A stretch of 64,000 nucleotides of DNA from contig NZ_JALDST010000001.1 of the NCBI RefSeq assembly GCF_022747945.1, positions 6,262,001-6,326,000 of the forward strand, given 5' to 3'. Origin of the DNA: Micromonospora sp. R77 (lineage in GTDB: Bacteria; Actinomycetota; Actinomycetes; Mycobacteriales; Micromonosporaceae). Shown in pieces: positions 17,021-25,891 of the stretch; position 1 is the stretch's first letter, and each line of letters begins with the position of its first letter. The translations under genes and the position numbers were made by a program. Below the pieces are notes generated by a model. It had not been told where the DNA came from. It saw nothing but the letters and a program-made list of their open reading frames with translations, and made no database searches.

Positions 17021-17983
17021 ATGCCGATCAACGGTGGCTCCGGCATTGACAGCAGGCGCCTGCGGGCCCTGCAGGCGGTCGGCCAATCGGGATCGCTGGC
17101 TGCGGCGGCCCGACGGATGCGGATGTCGATTTCCGGTCTGCGGTATCAGCTCGACGAGTTGGAGCGGTCGGTGGGCGTGCCTTTGGTGCGCACCTCGCCG
17201 CAGTCCGGGGCGACGCTCACTCCGGCGGGGGTGGTGCTGGTGGACGGTTCGTCCGCCGTCCTGGCAGAGCTGGACGAACTGGTGGACCGGGCCCGCCGGG
17301 CCGAGGGTGACAAGCGGCGCCCGCTGCGGGTGGCCGCGCCGTGGCCGGTGGTCGCCGGTCTGCTCCTCGACGCGGTCGCCAGTGATCTGCGGGTCGGCGG
17401 TGCCGGTTGGCAGGTGGACGTGGCAGCCAGTCGGGACGATGCGCTGGTGGCGGTCCGTGACGGTACGGCGGATGTGGCGGTGGCGGCGGACTGGGCCGGG
17501 GACCGGGTCGACAGCGGTGGGCTCGTCTGCCGAGAGTTGTTCTCCGCCACGTACCTGCTCGCGGTCGGTGCCAGCAGCGACCTGGCCGGTGGCGGCTCGG
17601 TTGACGTGCGTCAGACGGCGGATCAAGCGTGGATCATGGGTCCGAGCACAGGCACCCGGCGATTCCTGGACGACCAGCTCGAATCGGCCCAGGTGGTGCC
17701 GAAGCGTATTGTCAGCAGCGATTCCATGGAGTACATGACCTTGATCGACGCCGGCGTGGGCGTCGGCTTGGCGGAGCCGATCCTCGCCGGCCTGCTGCGG
17801 CCCCGCACGGTCCTGGTCCCGCTGACCGGCGTGACCTCATACCGGTACTTCGCCGCCTGTCCCGACGGTCGCCAGGATGATCCGGATGTGCGGGCTCTGC
17901 TGGCGCTGCTGACCCGCGCCGGCCGGCGCATGGTGGACCTGGCGGGGCGGAAGGCCCACCGTGCGTCGGAGGCGATCAGGTGA
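17021..17983 (+). CDS. LysR-like transcriptional regulator
   Basis: A 320-residue protein. Residues 8-70 form a LysR-type winged helix (IDSRRLRALQAVGQSGSLAA, RRMRMSISGLRYQLDELERS, PLVRTSPQSGATLTPAG). Residues about 95-310 look like a periplasmic-binding-type effector domain (PLRVAAPWPVVAGLLLDAVA, VRDGTADVAVAADWA, then SDSMEYMTLIDAGVGVGLAE). The ATG at 17021 has GGGAGGG about 10 nt upstream. Its stop faces that of the secreted protein gene at 18008, so no target is adjacent on its own strand. Confidence 0.85.
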   Translation: MPINGGSGIDSRRLRALQAVGQSGSLAAAARRMRMSISGLRYQLDELERSVGVPLVRTSPQSGATLTPAGVVLVDGSSAVLAELDELVDRARRAEGDKRRPLRVAAPWPVVAGLLLDAVASDLRVGGAGWQVDVAASRDDALVAVRDGTADVAVAADWAGDRVDSGGLVCRELFSATYLLAVGASSDLAGGGSVDVRQTADQAWIMGPSTGTRRFLDDQLESAQVVPKRIVSSDSMEYMTLIDAGVGVGLAEPILAGLLRPRTVLVPLTGVTSYRYFAACPDGRQDDPDVRALLALLTRAGRRMVDLAGRKAHRASEAIR

Positions 17984-18007
17984 ACTGCGAAGCATGACCT
18001 CGGCGGG

Positions 18008-18958
18008 TCAGAAGCCGATGACACTCAGGGTGGTGATCCAGTCCGTCTTCCGGGCGTGCGCACCGTCGTGGACGATATAGCGGTACCGGACCTGCACCGG
18101 CGTGCCGGCGTCGTTGTAGGAGACGGTGAACTCGGTGTCGCGGATTGTCCCGGTGGTGACGACGGCGTGCCGTTCCAGCTTGTTGGGGGAGTCGACCTGC
18201 AGACTGCCGTCCTCCCGCTGCCCCCACGGATTCCCGGTGAAGTAGGTGCCGCTGGCGAGGTTGACGTTCATGGTGAGGGGGACCAGGTCGGCGTAGTGCG
18301 GGTCTTCGCAGTCCTGCACACATGCTCCACCCAGCCCGAACTGGATCGCCAACTTCGGTTCGAACTTCGCCACGTTGATCTCGAGGAATTCGAACCGCTT
18401 GACAGTGAAGTTGCTGCGGGTGCAGTACGACAGCGGGTGGTTCCAGCAGTATCGGTCGCCTGTCGGGAACCGGTACTGGTGGCCGTCGTAGTAGGTGCCC
18501 TTCTCGAACACGTTGAGGGTCGCCTCACCACCCGGCTTGAGGGTCAGCTCCGTCGACTGGGTGTCCTTGCCGGAGACTCCACCGCCGAGGCTGGCCGAGA
18601 TGATGCCGGCGTCGAAGCCACCCGTGACCTCGATCTTGCGTTCCATCTCGAATGACGCCGTGTACTTGACCTCGGCGCTGCTGGTGTTCCGGTACACGCG
18701 GGAGGCCTGCGTGTTCAGGGTCGTGTTCGTCCGCACGTTGTCACACCACGTTGCCAGGGTGAAGCTGGTCCACCCGTAGATCGGGTCGGCTACGCCACCG
18801 GCGTTCTGCTCCGGCGCGCACTGGGTCGTTTCGGCCGCTGCCGGGGTGGCCGACCCGACAACAGCCGAAGCGGCCAGCAGGGCGCCGATCAGGAGACCCG
18901 CCAGAACTCCGCGCGGTCCCGGACGGGCCGCTCGGCCCGCAAGCCGCACTAGCACCAT
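18008..18958 (-). CDS. Secreted beta-rich protein of unknown function
   Basis: A 316-residue protein with a clear Sec signal (LAGLLIGALLAASAVVGSAT then PAAAETT, cleavage near residue 42). The ATG is preceded by AAAGGAG. The mature part is rich in alternating Thr/Ser and hydrophobic residues, e.g. EVKYTASFEMERKIEVTGGF, DAGIISASLGGGVSGKDTQS and TELTLKPGGEATLNVFEKGT, with six Cys including paired positions (CWNHPLSYC, CVQDC). This pattern resembles the long beta-hairpin proteins of the aerolysin/ETX-MTX2 group, but I see no diagnostic motif. It is probably an extracellular binding or pore-type protein; function unknown. Confidence 0.75.
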   Translation of the reverse strand: MVLVRLAGRAARPGPRGVLAGLLIGALLAASAVVGSATPAAAETTQCAPEQNAGGVADPIYGWTSFTLATWCDNVRTNTTLNTQASRVYRNTSSAEVKYTASFEMERKIEVTGGFDAGIISASLGGGVSGKDTQSTELTLKPGGEATLNVFEKGTYYDGHQYRFPTGDRYCWNHPLSYCTRSNFTVKRFEFLEINVAKFEPKLAIQFGLGGACVQDCEDPHYADLVPLTMNVNLASGTYFTGNPWGQREDGSLQVDSPNKLERHAVVTTGTIRDTEFTVSYNDAGTPVQVRYRYIVHDGAHARKTDWITTLSVIGF

Positions 18959-19515
18959 CACCCACACTCCTTTCGCCTGACGACCGGTCGACGCCGGCCG
19001 GTCTTCGTAGCGAGTATCGGGTTCTGCCAGGGCGACGAAAATCCGACGGATGGGGCCGCTGGCGCAGAAATTCCACACAGGTCCGTCCGGATTTTCCGCA
19101 CCGTCGATCGCCGGAGAGCGGCAACCGTAATTCGAGGGGGACGGCGGCGGGGTTGAGTTGCGTGGCGGTCGCTCCGGTCAGCGCGGCGTGCGCTGCGGCA
19201 GGGCCCGGGGTCAACGCCAGTCGGAGCGCAGCGGCGTCATCGGTGGTGTGGCCTTCAGGCGAGGTGCGGCGGTCGGCTCGGCTGCACGCCGGCACTACTG
19301 TCCTGCGAGCCCGCCGGTCAACCGGATGCCTGCTGGTACCTCCGCCCACCGACCGAACAGATTTCGTGATCCACTCCTAACTTTTGTCTGATGGTACAAA
19401 AGTTGGCAACAGATCGACCGAAGCTATGGACACGTGGCGCGGAAGGCTCCTACTGTGTCGGACACAACACATCGGCGGATGGTCGATGTGAACACCCGAT
19501 GCGGAGGTGAGCCCC
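18959..19515. other. 557-bp divergent promoter region
   Basis: Lies between the secreted protein gene (minus) and the ROK regulator (plus). It holds no convincing gene. The only clear element is the palindrome at 19379-19404. Confidence 0.5.
19379..19404. promoter_or_regulatory. Perfect 9-bp inverted repeat, probable ROK operator
   Basis: AACTTTTGT (19379-19387) and ACAAAAGTT (19396-19404) are exact reverse complements across 8 nt, about 110 nt before the ROK gene. The AT-rich arms stand out against the GC-rich background. ROK repressors bind such sites; autoregulation of the sugar operon is the likely role. Confidence 0.65.
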
Positions 19516-20694
19516 GTGCGGACGGCAGACCCGCTGCACCTGCGGCTGTTACGGCTGCTACGCGACGAGGGCCCCGTGTCCCGGGCGGAACTGGGCGACC
19601 GGTTGCAGATGCCCCGCCCGCGGCTCCTGGCCGAGCTCGACCGGCTGGTCGCCCTCGGTCTGGTCGCCGAGGCGGGGCTCGCGGCCTCCCGGGGCGGACG
19701 ACGCTCCACCCTGGTCGAACTCGACCCCCGGCTCCGGTTCGCCGCCGTCGACCTCGGTGCCAGCTCGATCGACGTCGAAGTGGTCAACGGCCGGTTGGAG
19801 CCCGTGGCCGCGTACGCGGAGGCGGCCGACATCCGTTCCGGACCGAAGGCCATCCTGCACCGGGTCAACGACCTGCTGCACAAGGCCAGGGTCGACGGGG
19901 CGTACGAGACGCTCCACGCGGTGGGGATCGGGGTGCCCGGCCCGGTGAGCTTCCGGGACGGCGTGCCGGTCTCGCCGCCGATCATGCCGGGCTGGGACAG
20001 GTTCCCGGTGCGCGAGCTGCTCACCCGGGAGCACGGCTGCCCGGCGGTGGTCGACAACGACGTGAACATCATGGCCCTCGGGGAGCGGCACGGCGGGGTG
20101 GCCCATTCGGTCGACGACTTCCTCTTCGTCAAGATCGGCACCGGCATAGGGTGCGGGATCCACCTCAGCGGCGAGGTCTACCGGGGCACCGACGGCTGTG
20201 CCGGGGACATCGGCCACATCCAGGTCGACGCGAACGGTCCGATCTGCTCCTGCGGCAACGCCGGCTGCCTGGAGGCGGTGTTCAGCGGTGCCGCGCTGGC
20301 CCGCGAGGCGACCGCCGCCGCCCGGGCCGGTACCGCCCCGGCGCTGGCCGAGCGGCTCGCCGCCCGCGGCGTGCTCACCGCCCGGGACGTGGCCGACGGC
20401 GCCGCCGAGGGGGACGTCACCTGCATCCAGCTGATCCGCGACGGCGGCCGGCGGGTCGGGCAGGTGCTGGCCGGGCTGGTCAGCTTCACCAACCCGTCGA
20501 TGATCGTGATCGGCGGCGGGCTGGCCCAGCTGGGCCACGTCCTGCTCGCCGAGATCCGCAGTGTGGTCTACCGCCGCTCACTGCCGCTGGCCACCGGAAA
20601 CCTGCCGGTCGTCCTGTCCGAGCTGGGCCCCCGGGCCGGCGTGGCCGGTGCCGCGGTCCTGGCCAGCGACACCGCCTTCGGCGAGGCATCGTGA
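19516..20694 (+). CDS. ROK-family transcriptional repressor
   Basis: A 392-residue protein. An N-terminal winged helix (residues 5-65: LHLRLLRLLRDEGPVSRAEL, RLVALGLVAEAG) is followed by a sugar-kinase-like domain: FAAVDLGASSIDVEVVNGRL, AVGIGVPGPVSFRDG, PAVVDNDVNIMALGER, VKIGTGIGCGIHLSGEVYRG and the ROK signature with zinc-type cysteines, CSCGNAGCLEA. It is therefore an NagC/XylR-type repressor responding to a sugar. The GTG at 19516 has GGAGG 8 nt upstream; the GTG at 19507 lies inside that site. The ABC importer genes follow after a repeat of about 118 bp, so it is the probable regulator of the locus. Confidence 0.93.
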   Translation: MRTADPLHLRLLRLLRDEGPVSRAELGDRLQMPRPRLLAELDRLVALGLVAEAGLAASRGGRRSTLVELDPRLRFAAVDLGASSIDVEVVNGRLEPVAAYAEAADIRSGPKAILHRVNDLLHKARVDGAYETLHAVGIGVPGPVSFRDGVPVSPPIMPGWDRFPVRELLTREHGCPAVVDNDVNIMALGERHGGVAHSVDDFLFVKIGTGIGCGIHLSGEVYRGTDGCAGDIGHIQVDANGPICSCGNAGCLEAVFSGAALAREATAAARAGTAPALAERLAARGVLTARDVADGAAEGDVTCIQLIRDGGRRVGQVLAGLVSFTNPSMIVIGGGLAQLGHVLLAEIRSVVYRRSLPLATGNLPVVLSELGPRAGVAGAAVLASDTAFGEAS

Positions 20695-20810
20695 GCGCGA
20701 GGAGTGAGCCGGGTCGGCGAGCCCCGCAGTCGCGAACCGAGGTGGCCCGATGAGCGCGGGGCGCGAGCCGGGTCGGCGAGCCCGGCAGACTCGAATCGAG
20801 GTGGCCCGAT
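20693..20810 (+). repeat. Two tandem 59-bp direct repeats ahead of the ABC ATPase start
   Basis: 20693-20751 and 20752-20810 are near-identical, e.g. both contain GAGCCGGGTCGGCGAGCCC and end in CGAGGTGGCCCGAT. Each copy ends in a ribosome-site-like GAGGTGG and an ATG, and the second supplies the start of the ATPase gene. The copies differ at a few positions only. Confidence 0.85.
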
Positions 20811-22341
20811 GACCGCCCCCGCCGGCGAGGTGGTGCTGCGCCTCACCGACGTGGCGAAGACCTTCCCCGGCGTGCGGGCGCTTGACGGAGTCCAGTTGCA
20901 GGTACGAGCCGGTGAGGTGCACTGCCTGCTCGGACAGAACGGTGCGGGCAAGTCCACCCTGATCAAGGTGCTCGCCGGGGTGCACCGGCCGGACTCCGGC
21001 CGGGTGGAGTGGCGCGGCGAGCCGGCCGCGTTCGCCAATCCGCAGGCCGCGATGCGCGCCGGTATCGCCACCATCTACCAGGAACTCGATCTGGTGGAGG
21101 ACCTCTCCGTCGCGGAGAACACCTTCCTCGGCCACGAACCGCGCCGGCTCGGCTTCGTCCGACGCGGGCTGGCGGCCCGCCGTACCCGGGAGATCCTGTC
21201 CCGGCTGGGCCACGGGGAGATCCCGCCGGGCCGGCTGGTGCGTGCCCTGCCCGCAGCCGGCAAGCAGGTGGTCAGCATGGCCCGGGCGCTGTCCCACGAC
21301 GCTCGCCTGATCGTCATGGACGAGCCCAGTGCGGTGCTGGCTCACGACGAGGTCGGCAACCTGTTCCGGATCATCCGGGAGCTGACCGCCCAGGGCATCG
21401 CGGTCATCTACATCTCGCACCGGCTGGAGGAGATCCGCGAGATCGGCGACCGGGTGACCGTACTCAAGGACGGCCGGACCACCGCGGCGAACCTGCCGGC
21501 GCGCGACACCCCGACCCGCGACCTGGTCGCGCAGATGACCGGGCGGACCATCGAGTACGTCTTCCCCGATCGGCCCGCCGACACCACCGCCGGTGGCGAG
21601 CTGCTGCGGGTCGAGGGGCTCAGCCGGGCCGGCGAGTTCGCCGACGTGTCGCTGAGCGTCCGGGCCGGCGAGATCGTCGGGATCGCCGGGCTGGTCGGCT
21701 CCGGCCGCTCCGAGCTGCTGGAGACGATCTTCGGCGCCCGCCGGGCCGACGCCGGCACGATCCGGATGGCCGGCCGGGCGGTGCGACCCGGCAGAGTCGG
21801 CGCGGCGGTACGGGCCGGCATGGGGATGGCCCCCGAGGAGCGCAAGAGCCAGGCGCTGCTGCTCGGCGAGCCGATCCACCGCAACGTCACGCTGGCCACC
21901 TTCGGCCGGTACGCCCGTCTCGGGTTCACCGACGCCGGAAAGGAGCGGGCCGAGGCGGAGCGGATCACCGGCAGCCTCCAGCTGACCCCCGGCGACGTGC
22001 GTCGGCCGGTGCGCACCCTCTCCGGCGGCAACCAGCAGAAGGTGGTGGTCGGGCGGTGGCTGCTCGGCGACACCAGGCTGCTGCTGCTCGACGAGCCGAC
22101 CCGGGGCGTGGATGTGGGCGCCCGGGCCGAGCTGTACCGGGTGATCCGGGAGCTGGCCGCCCGCGGCGTCGGGGTGCTGCTGGTCTCCAGCGAGGTGCCC
22201 GAGGTGCTCGGTCTGGCCGACCGGGTGCTGGTCATGCGCGAGGGCCGGATGGTGCGCGAGGCGCCCGCCGGCGAACTGGACGAGAGCACCGTGCTCGACC
22301 TCGTCATGGCGGGGTCCCTGATGGAAGGAGCGCCGGCATGA
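20809..22341 (+). CDS. Sugar ABC importer, ATP-binding protein (two ABC domains)
   Basis: A 510-residue RbsA/MglA-type ATPase made of two ABC cassettes. Domain 1 (about 5-240) has Walker A GQNGAGKSTL and Walker B LIVMDEPSAVL; the signature is degenerate (LPAAGKQVVSMA) as is usual in this family. Domain 2 (about 255-500) has a degenerate P-loop (GLVGSGRSELLE), an intact signature LSGGNQQKVVV and Walker B LLLLDEPTRGVD. It powers uptake of a monosaccharide-type substrate with the permease and lipoprotein that follow. The ATG lies at the end of the second 59-bp repeat, with GAGGTGG as ribosome site. Its stop overlaps the permease start (ATGA). Confidence 0.95.
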   Translation: MTAPAGEVVLRLTDVAKTFPGVRALDGVQLQVRAGEVHCLLGQNGAGKSTLIKVLAGVHRPDSGRVEWRGEPAAFANPQAAMRAGIATIYQELDLVEDLSVAENTFLGHEPRRLGFVRRGLAARRTREILSRLGHGEIPPGRLVRALPAAGKQVVSMARALSHDARLIVMDEPSAVLAHDEVGNLFRIIRELTAQGIAVIYISHRLEEIREIGDRVTVLKDGRTTAANLPARDTPTRDLVAQMTGRTIEYVFPDRPADTTAGGELLRVEGLSRAGEFADVSLSVRAGEIVGIAGLVGSGRSELLETIFGARRADAGTIRMAGRAVRPGRVGAAVRAGMGMAPEERKSQALLLGEPIHRNVTLATFGRYARLGFTDAGKERAEAERITGSLQLTPGDVRRPVRTLSGGNQQKVVVGRWLLGDTRLLLLDEPTRGVDVGARAELYRVIRELAARGVGVLLVSSEVPEVLGLADRVLVMREGRMVREAPAGELDESTVLDLVMAGSLMEGAPA

Positions 22342-23453
22342 GCGACACGGAGACCGCGACGCCGCAGCCGGCGGCGGGCCTGCCGGCCCAGTCCCCGCCG
22401 ATCGACCCGGCGCAGGCGCAGCGGGCCACCGGGCGGACCGGCTCCGGACGGCTGTCCTGGTGGAACGGGGAGGGCGGCGAGGGCGCCAAGCGCAACCTCG
22501 GCCTGGTCGCGGTGCTGCTGGTGCTGGTGGTGATCGGCGCCACCACCCGTTCGGACCTCTACGCGAACCCGGACTGGGTCTGGAACAACACGCTGACCAT
22601 CCTCAAGCTGGCCTCGGTGGTCGGCGTGGTCACCGTCGGGATGACCTTCGTGATCATCGGTGGCGGCATCGACCTGTCGGTCGGCGCGATCGTCGCGCTG
22701 GCCGGGGTCTGGTGCACCACGGTCGCCACCCAGAGCTACGGCGCGGGCGGCATGATCTTCAGCGCGCTCACCGTCGGGCTGGCGGTCGGCCTGGTCAACG
22801 GGCTGCTCATCTCGTACGGGCGGCTGGTGCCGTTCATCGCCACGCTGGCGATGATGGTGGCCGCCCGCGGCCTGGCGGCCGAGATCTCCGACAAGCAGAC
22901 CCAGGTCTCGGGCAACCAGTTCATCAACGGCATCGCCAGCACGTCGCCGCTGGGCATTCCACTGCTGGTCTACATTCTGGCCGTAGTGGTCGCCGCCGGC
23001 TGGGTGCTGCTCAACCGGACCACCTTCGGCCGGCGTACGGTCGCCGTCGGTGGCAATCCGGAGGCGGCCCGGCTCGCCGGCATCAACGTCCGCCGGCACA
23101 CCCTGCTGCTGTACGCGCTCTCCGGCCTCTGCTGCGGCATCGCGGCGATCATGCTCACCGCCCAGGCCAACTCGGCGCAGGCCGCCATGGCCAACCTGTA
23201 CGAGCTGGACGCGATCGCCGCGGCCATCATCGGCGGCACGCTGCTCAGCGGCGGCCGGGGCACCATCGTCGGCTCCCTGCTCGGGGTGCTGATCTTCTCC
23301 ACCATCACCAACCTCTTCGCCATCAACGGCCTCTCCACCGAGGCGCAGAACATGGTCAAGGGCGGCATCATCGTCGGCGCCGTCCTGGTCCAGCAGGTGC
23401 AGTTCCGCAGCCTCACCCAGTTCCTCGGCCGCAACCGGACCACCACCAGCTGA
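22338..23453 (+). CDS. Sugar ABC importer, permease
   Basis: A 371-residue RbsC-type permease. A hydrophilic N-terminus (about 50 residues) is followed by 8-10 helices. Characteristic stretches are TVGMTFVIIGGGIDLSVGAI, GLVNGLLISYGRLVPFIATL, the permease loop GRRTVAVGGNPEAARLAGIN and AIAAAIIGGTLLSGGRGTIV. The ATG overlaps the ATPase stop, with AAGGAG at 22324-22329. It forms the membrane channel of the importer. Confidence 0.95.
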   Translation: MSDTETATPQPAAGLPAQSPPIDPAQAQRATGRTGSGRLSWWNGEGGEGAKRNLGLVAVLLVLVVIGATTRSDLYANPDWVWNNTLTILKLASVVGVVTVGMTFVIIGGGIDLSVGAIVALAGVWCTTVATQSYGAGGMIFSALTVGLAVGLVNGLLISYGRLVPFIATLAMMVAARGLAAEISDKQTQVSGNQFINGIASTSPLGIPLLVYILAVVVAAGWVLLNRTTFGRRTVAVGGNPEAARLAGINVRRHTLLLYALSGLCCGIAAIMLTAQANSAQAAMANLYELDAIAAAIIGGTLLSGGRGTIVGSLLGVLIFSTITNLFAINGLSTEAQNMVKGGIIVGAVLVQQVQFRSLTQFLGRNRTTTS

Positions 23454-23609
23454 CCCCCGGTGGCGCCGGTCGGCGCCGCGTACCTGAGAACCGGTGCCGC
23501 CGGACGGCGTCACGCACCACCCCCGACCCACCGGGAAGCGGGCCACCGCACGGTGGCCGGACCCCGCACACCCTTTTTCCGCCCACCACCGCGAATACAG
23601 GAGGTCGTC

Positions 23610-24662
23610 ATGACCCAGTTCCGCGACCTGTCCCGCCGCCGGTTGCTGTTCGGCGGGGCCGCCGTCGGCGCCGGCCTGGTCCTCGCCGGCTGCACGAGCA
23701 ACGAGGCGACACCCACCGCCGCTCAGACCAACGCCGCCGCGGCGGCCGGCGGCAACGCCGAGCCGGGCAAGAAGGTCGTCCTCGGCTTCTCCGCACCGGC
23801 CGCCGACCACGGCTGGATCGCCGCCATCACCAACAACGCCAAGGCGCAGGCCCAGGCGTACTCCGACGTGGAGTTCAAGGCCGTCGAGGCCGGCGCGGAC
23901 GCGGCGGCCCAGCGCGCGGCGCTGTCCACCCTGGTCTCCCAGAAGCCGGACGTGATCGTGCTGCTGCCGCACGACGGAAAGGAGCTCAACGCCTTCGGCC
24001 TGGAGGCGATGAAGGCCGGCATCCCGGTGGTCAACCTGGACCGGGCCTTCCCCGACCCGAAGGCCTACCGGCTGCAGATCAAGGGCGACAACTACGGCAT
24101 GGGGGTGGCTGCGGCCACCTACATCATCGAGCAGCTCAAGGCCAAGGGCGTCAGCAACCCGGTGATCGGCGAGATCCCCGGCATCGACTCGCTGGAGCTG
24201 ACCCAGGAGCGCTCGAAGGGCTTCGCGGACACGCTCGCCGCGAACGGCCTGAAGGTCGCCAACCGCCGGCCGGCGGAGTTCACCGCCGACTCCGGCCAGC
24301 AGGCCGCGACCGGCCTGTTCCAGGCGCTGCCCAGGATCGACGCGATCTGGAACCACGACGACGACCAGGGCATCGGTGTCCTGGCCGCGGTGAACCAGGC
24401 CAACCGCAAGGAGTTCTTCATGGTCGGCGGCGCGGGCTCGAAGAAGGCCATGCAGGACATTCAGGCCGACAACTCCGTGCTCAAGGCGACCGTCACCTAC
24501 AGCCCGTCAATGGCCTCCTCGGCCGTCTCCCTGGCCCGCCTGATCGGCCAGGGCAAGGGCATGTCCGACCTGGTGGAACTCCAGGTGCCCAAGGAGATCG
24601 TGCTCGCCTCGGAGACGATCACCAAGGAGAACGCGAGCAACTACCTCAAGCTCGGGTTCTGA
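23610..24662 (+). CDS. Sugar-binding lipoprotein of the ABC importer
   Basis: A 350-residue periplasmic-binding protein of the RbsB type (Peripla_BP_4). It has a Tat-like start (SRRRLLFGGAAVGAGLVLAG) followed by a lipobox Cys (LAGC), then a spacer rich in Ala/Thr. The core shows KKVVLGFSAPAADHGWIAAI, PDVIVLLPHDGKELNAF, GIPVVNLDRAF and IDAIWNHDDDQGIGVLAAV. The Trp and Asp residues in these segments are typical sugar contacts. The ATG follows CAGGAGG, 156 nt after the permease gene. It is anchored outside the membrane and delivers the substrate to the permease. Confidence 0.94.
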   Translation: MTQFRDLSRRRLLFGGAAVGAGLVLAGCTSNEATPTAAQTNAAAAAGGNAEPGKKVVLGFSAPAADHGWIAAITNNAKAQAQAYSDVEFKAVEAGADAAAQRAALSTLVSQKPDVIVLLPHDGKELNAFGLEAMKAGIPVVNLDRAFPDPKAYRLQIKGDNYGMGVAAATYIIEQLKAKGVSNPVIGEIPGIDSLELTQERSKGFADTLAANGLKVANRRPAEFTADSGQQAATGLFQALPRIDAIWNHDDDQGIGVLAAVNQANRKEFFMVGGAGSKKAMQDIQADNSVLKATVTYSPSMASSAVSLARLIGQGKGMSDLVELQVPKEIVLASETITKENASNYLKLGF

Positions 24663-24682
24663 TACACGGGGGGAGACCCACC

Positions 24683-25891
24683 TTGTCCACTCACCGAAGC
24701 GAACTGCGGGTCGGCATGGTCGGCTACGCGTTCATGGGCGCCGCGCACTCGCAGGCGTGGCGCACCGTGAACCGGGTGTACGACCTGCCGGCCCGGGCCC
24801 GGATGGCGATGATCTGCGGTCGGGACGCCGGAAAGGTCGCCGACGCGGCCGACCGGCTCGGCTGGGAGTCGACCACCACGGACTGGCGTGCCCTGGTCGG
24901 TTCCGACGAGATCGACGTGGTCGACATCTGCACACCGGGGGACAGTCACGCCGAGATCGCGCTCGCCGCGCTGGCCGCGGGCAAGCACGTGATCTGCGAG
25001 AAGCCGCTGGCCAACACGGTGGAGGAGGCGCGGGCGATGACCGCCGCCGCGGCCACCGCCCAGGCTGTCGGAGTCCGGTCGATGTGCGGGTTCAACTACC
25101 GCCGGGTGCCCGCGGTCACCATGATGCGGCAGCTGGTCGCCGACGGGCGGCTCGGCGCGATCCGCCACGTCCGGGCGGTGTACCTGCAGGACTGGATCGT
25201 CGACCCGCAGTTCCCGCTGGTCTGGCGCTTGCAGAAGGACAGGGCGGGCTCCGGGGCGCTGGGCGACATCGGGGCGCACATCATCGACCTCACGCAGTTC
25301 GTCACCGGGCAGCGGATCACCGGGGTCAGCGCGGTCACCGAGACCTTCGTCAAGGAACGGCCGTTGCCGGCCGGCTCCAGCGGCCTGGCCGCCCAGGCCG
25401 ACGGCAACGGCACGGCGACGGGCCCGGTGACGGTGGACGACGCCGCCGTCTTCGTCGCCCGGCTGGGGGAGGGGACGCTCGCCACGTACGAGGCGACCCG
25501 GTTCGCCACCGGCCGCAAGAACGCCCTCCGGGTGGAGATCAACGGTTCGCTGGGCAGCGTGGCGTTCGACCTGGAACGGCTGAACGAGCTGGAGTTCCAC
25601 GATGCCACGCGCCTGACGGCCGAGCAGGGCTTCACCCGGATCCTGGTGACCGAGGGGGAGCACCCGTACATGTCGGCGTGGTGGCCGCCGGGGCACATCA
25701 TCGGCTACGAGCACTCCTTCACCCATCAGATGCGGGACTTCGTGGAGGCGGTCGCCGCCGGCGCCGACCCGACGCCGTCCTTCGCCGACGCGCTGCACGT
25801 CCAGCTGGTGCTGGACGCGGTGACCCGGTCGGCCCAGGACGGCTCCCGGTGGACCGAGGTGGAGCCGGCACTGGCCGCGCTCGCGGTCTGA
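24683..25891 (+). CDS. Gfo/Idh/MocA-family sugar oxidoreductase
   Basis: A 402-residue NAD(P)-dependent dehydrogenase. The TTG start has GGGGGAG 8 nt upstream. An N-terminal Rossmann fold (LRVGMVGYAFMGAAHSQAWR) is followed by DVVDICTPGDSHAEIALAAL and the family motif HVICEKPLANTVEEA, which includes the catalytic Lys. The C-terminal part carries GSGALGDIGAHIIDLTQFVT with the conserved Asp/His pair. Family members oxidise or reduce sugars and cyclitols, often at C3. It follows the binding protein by 20 nt and is presumably in the importer operon. With the ThuA/DUF1080 gene and isomerase downstream it fits a 3-keto-sugar route. Confidence 0.93.
   Translation: MSTHRSELRVGMVGYAFMGAAHSQAWRTVNRVYDLPARARMAMICGRDAGKVADAADRLGWESTTTDWRALVGSDEIDVVDICTPGDSHAEIALAALAAGKHVICEKPLANTVEEARAMTAAAATAQAVGVRSMCGFNYRRVPAVTMMRQLVADGRLGAIRHVRAVYLQDWIVDPQFPLVWRLQKDRAGSGALGDIGAHIIDLTQFVTGQRITGVSAVTETFVKERPLPAGSSGLAAQADGNGTATGPVTVDDAAVFVARLGEGTLATYEATRFATGRKNALRVEINGSLGSVAFDLERLNELEFHDATRLTAEQGFTRILVTEGEHPYMSAWWPPGHIIGYEHSFTHQMRDFVEAVAAGADPTPSFADALHVQLVLDAVTRSAQDGSRWTEVEPALAALAV

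Noticed and set aside
21408..24356. 982-codon open frame on the minus strand
   Set aside because: It runs antisense to the ABC importer genes, whose motifs are intact; the composition (Gly/Arg/Asp/Ala rich) is the usual mirror of high-GC coding DNA.
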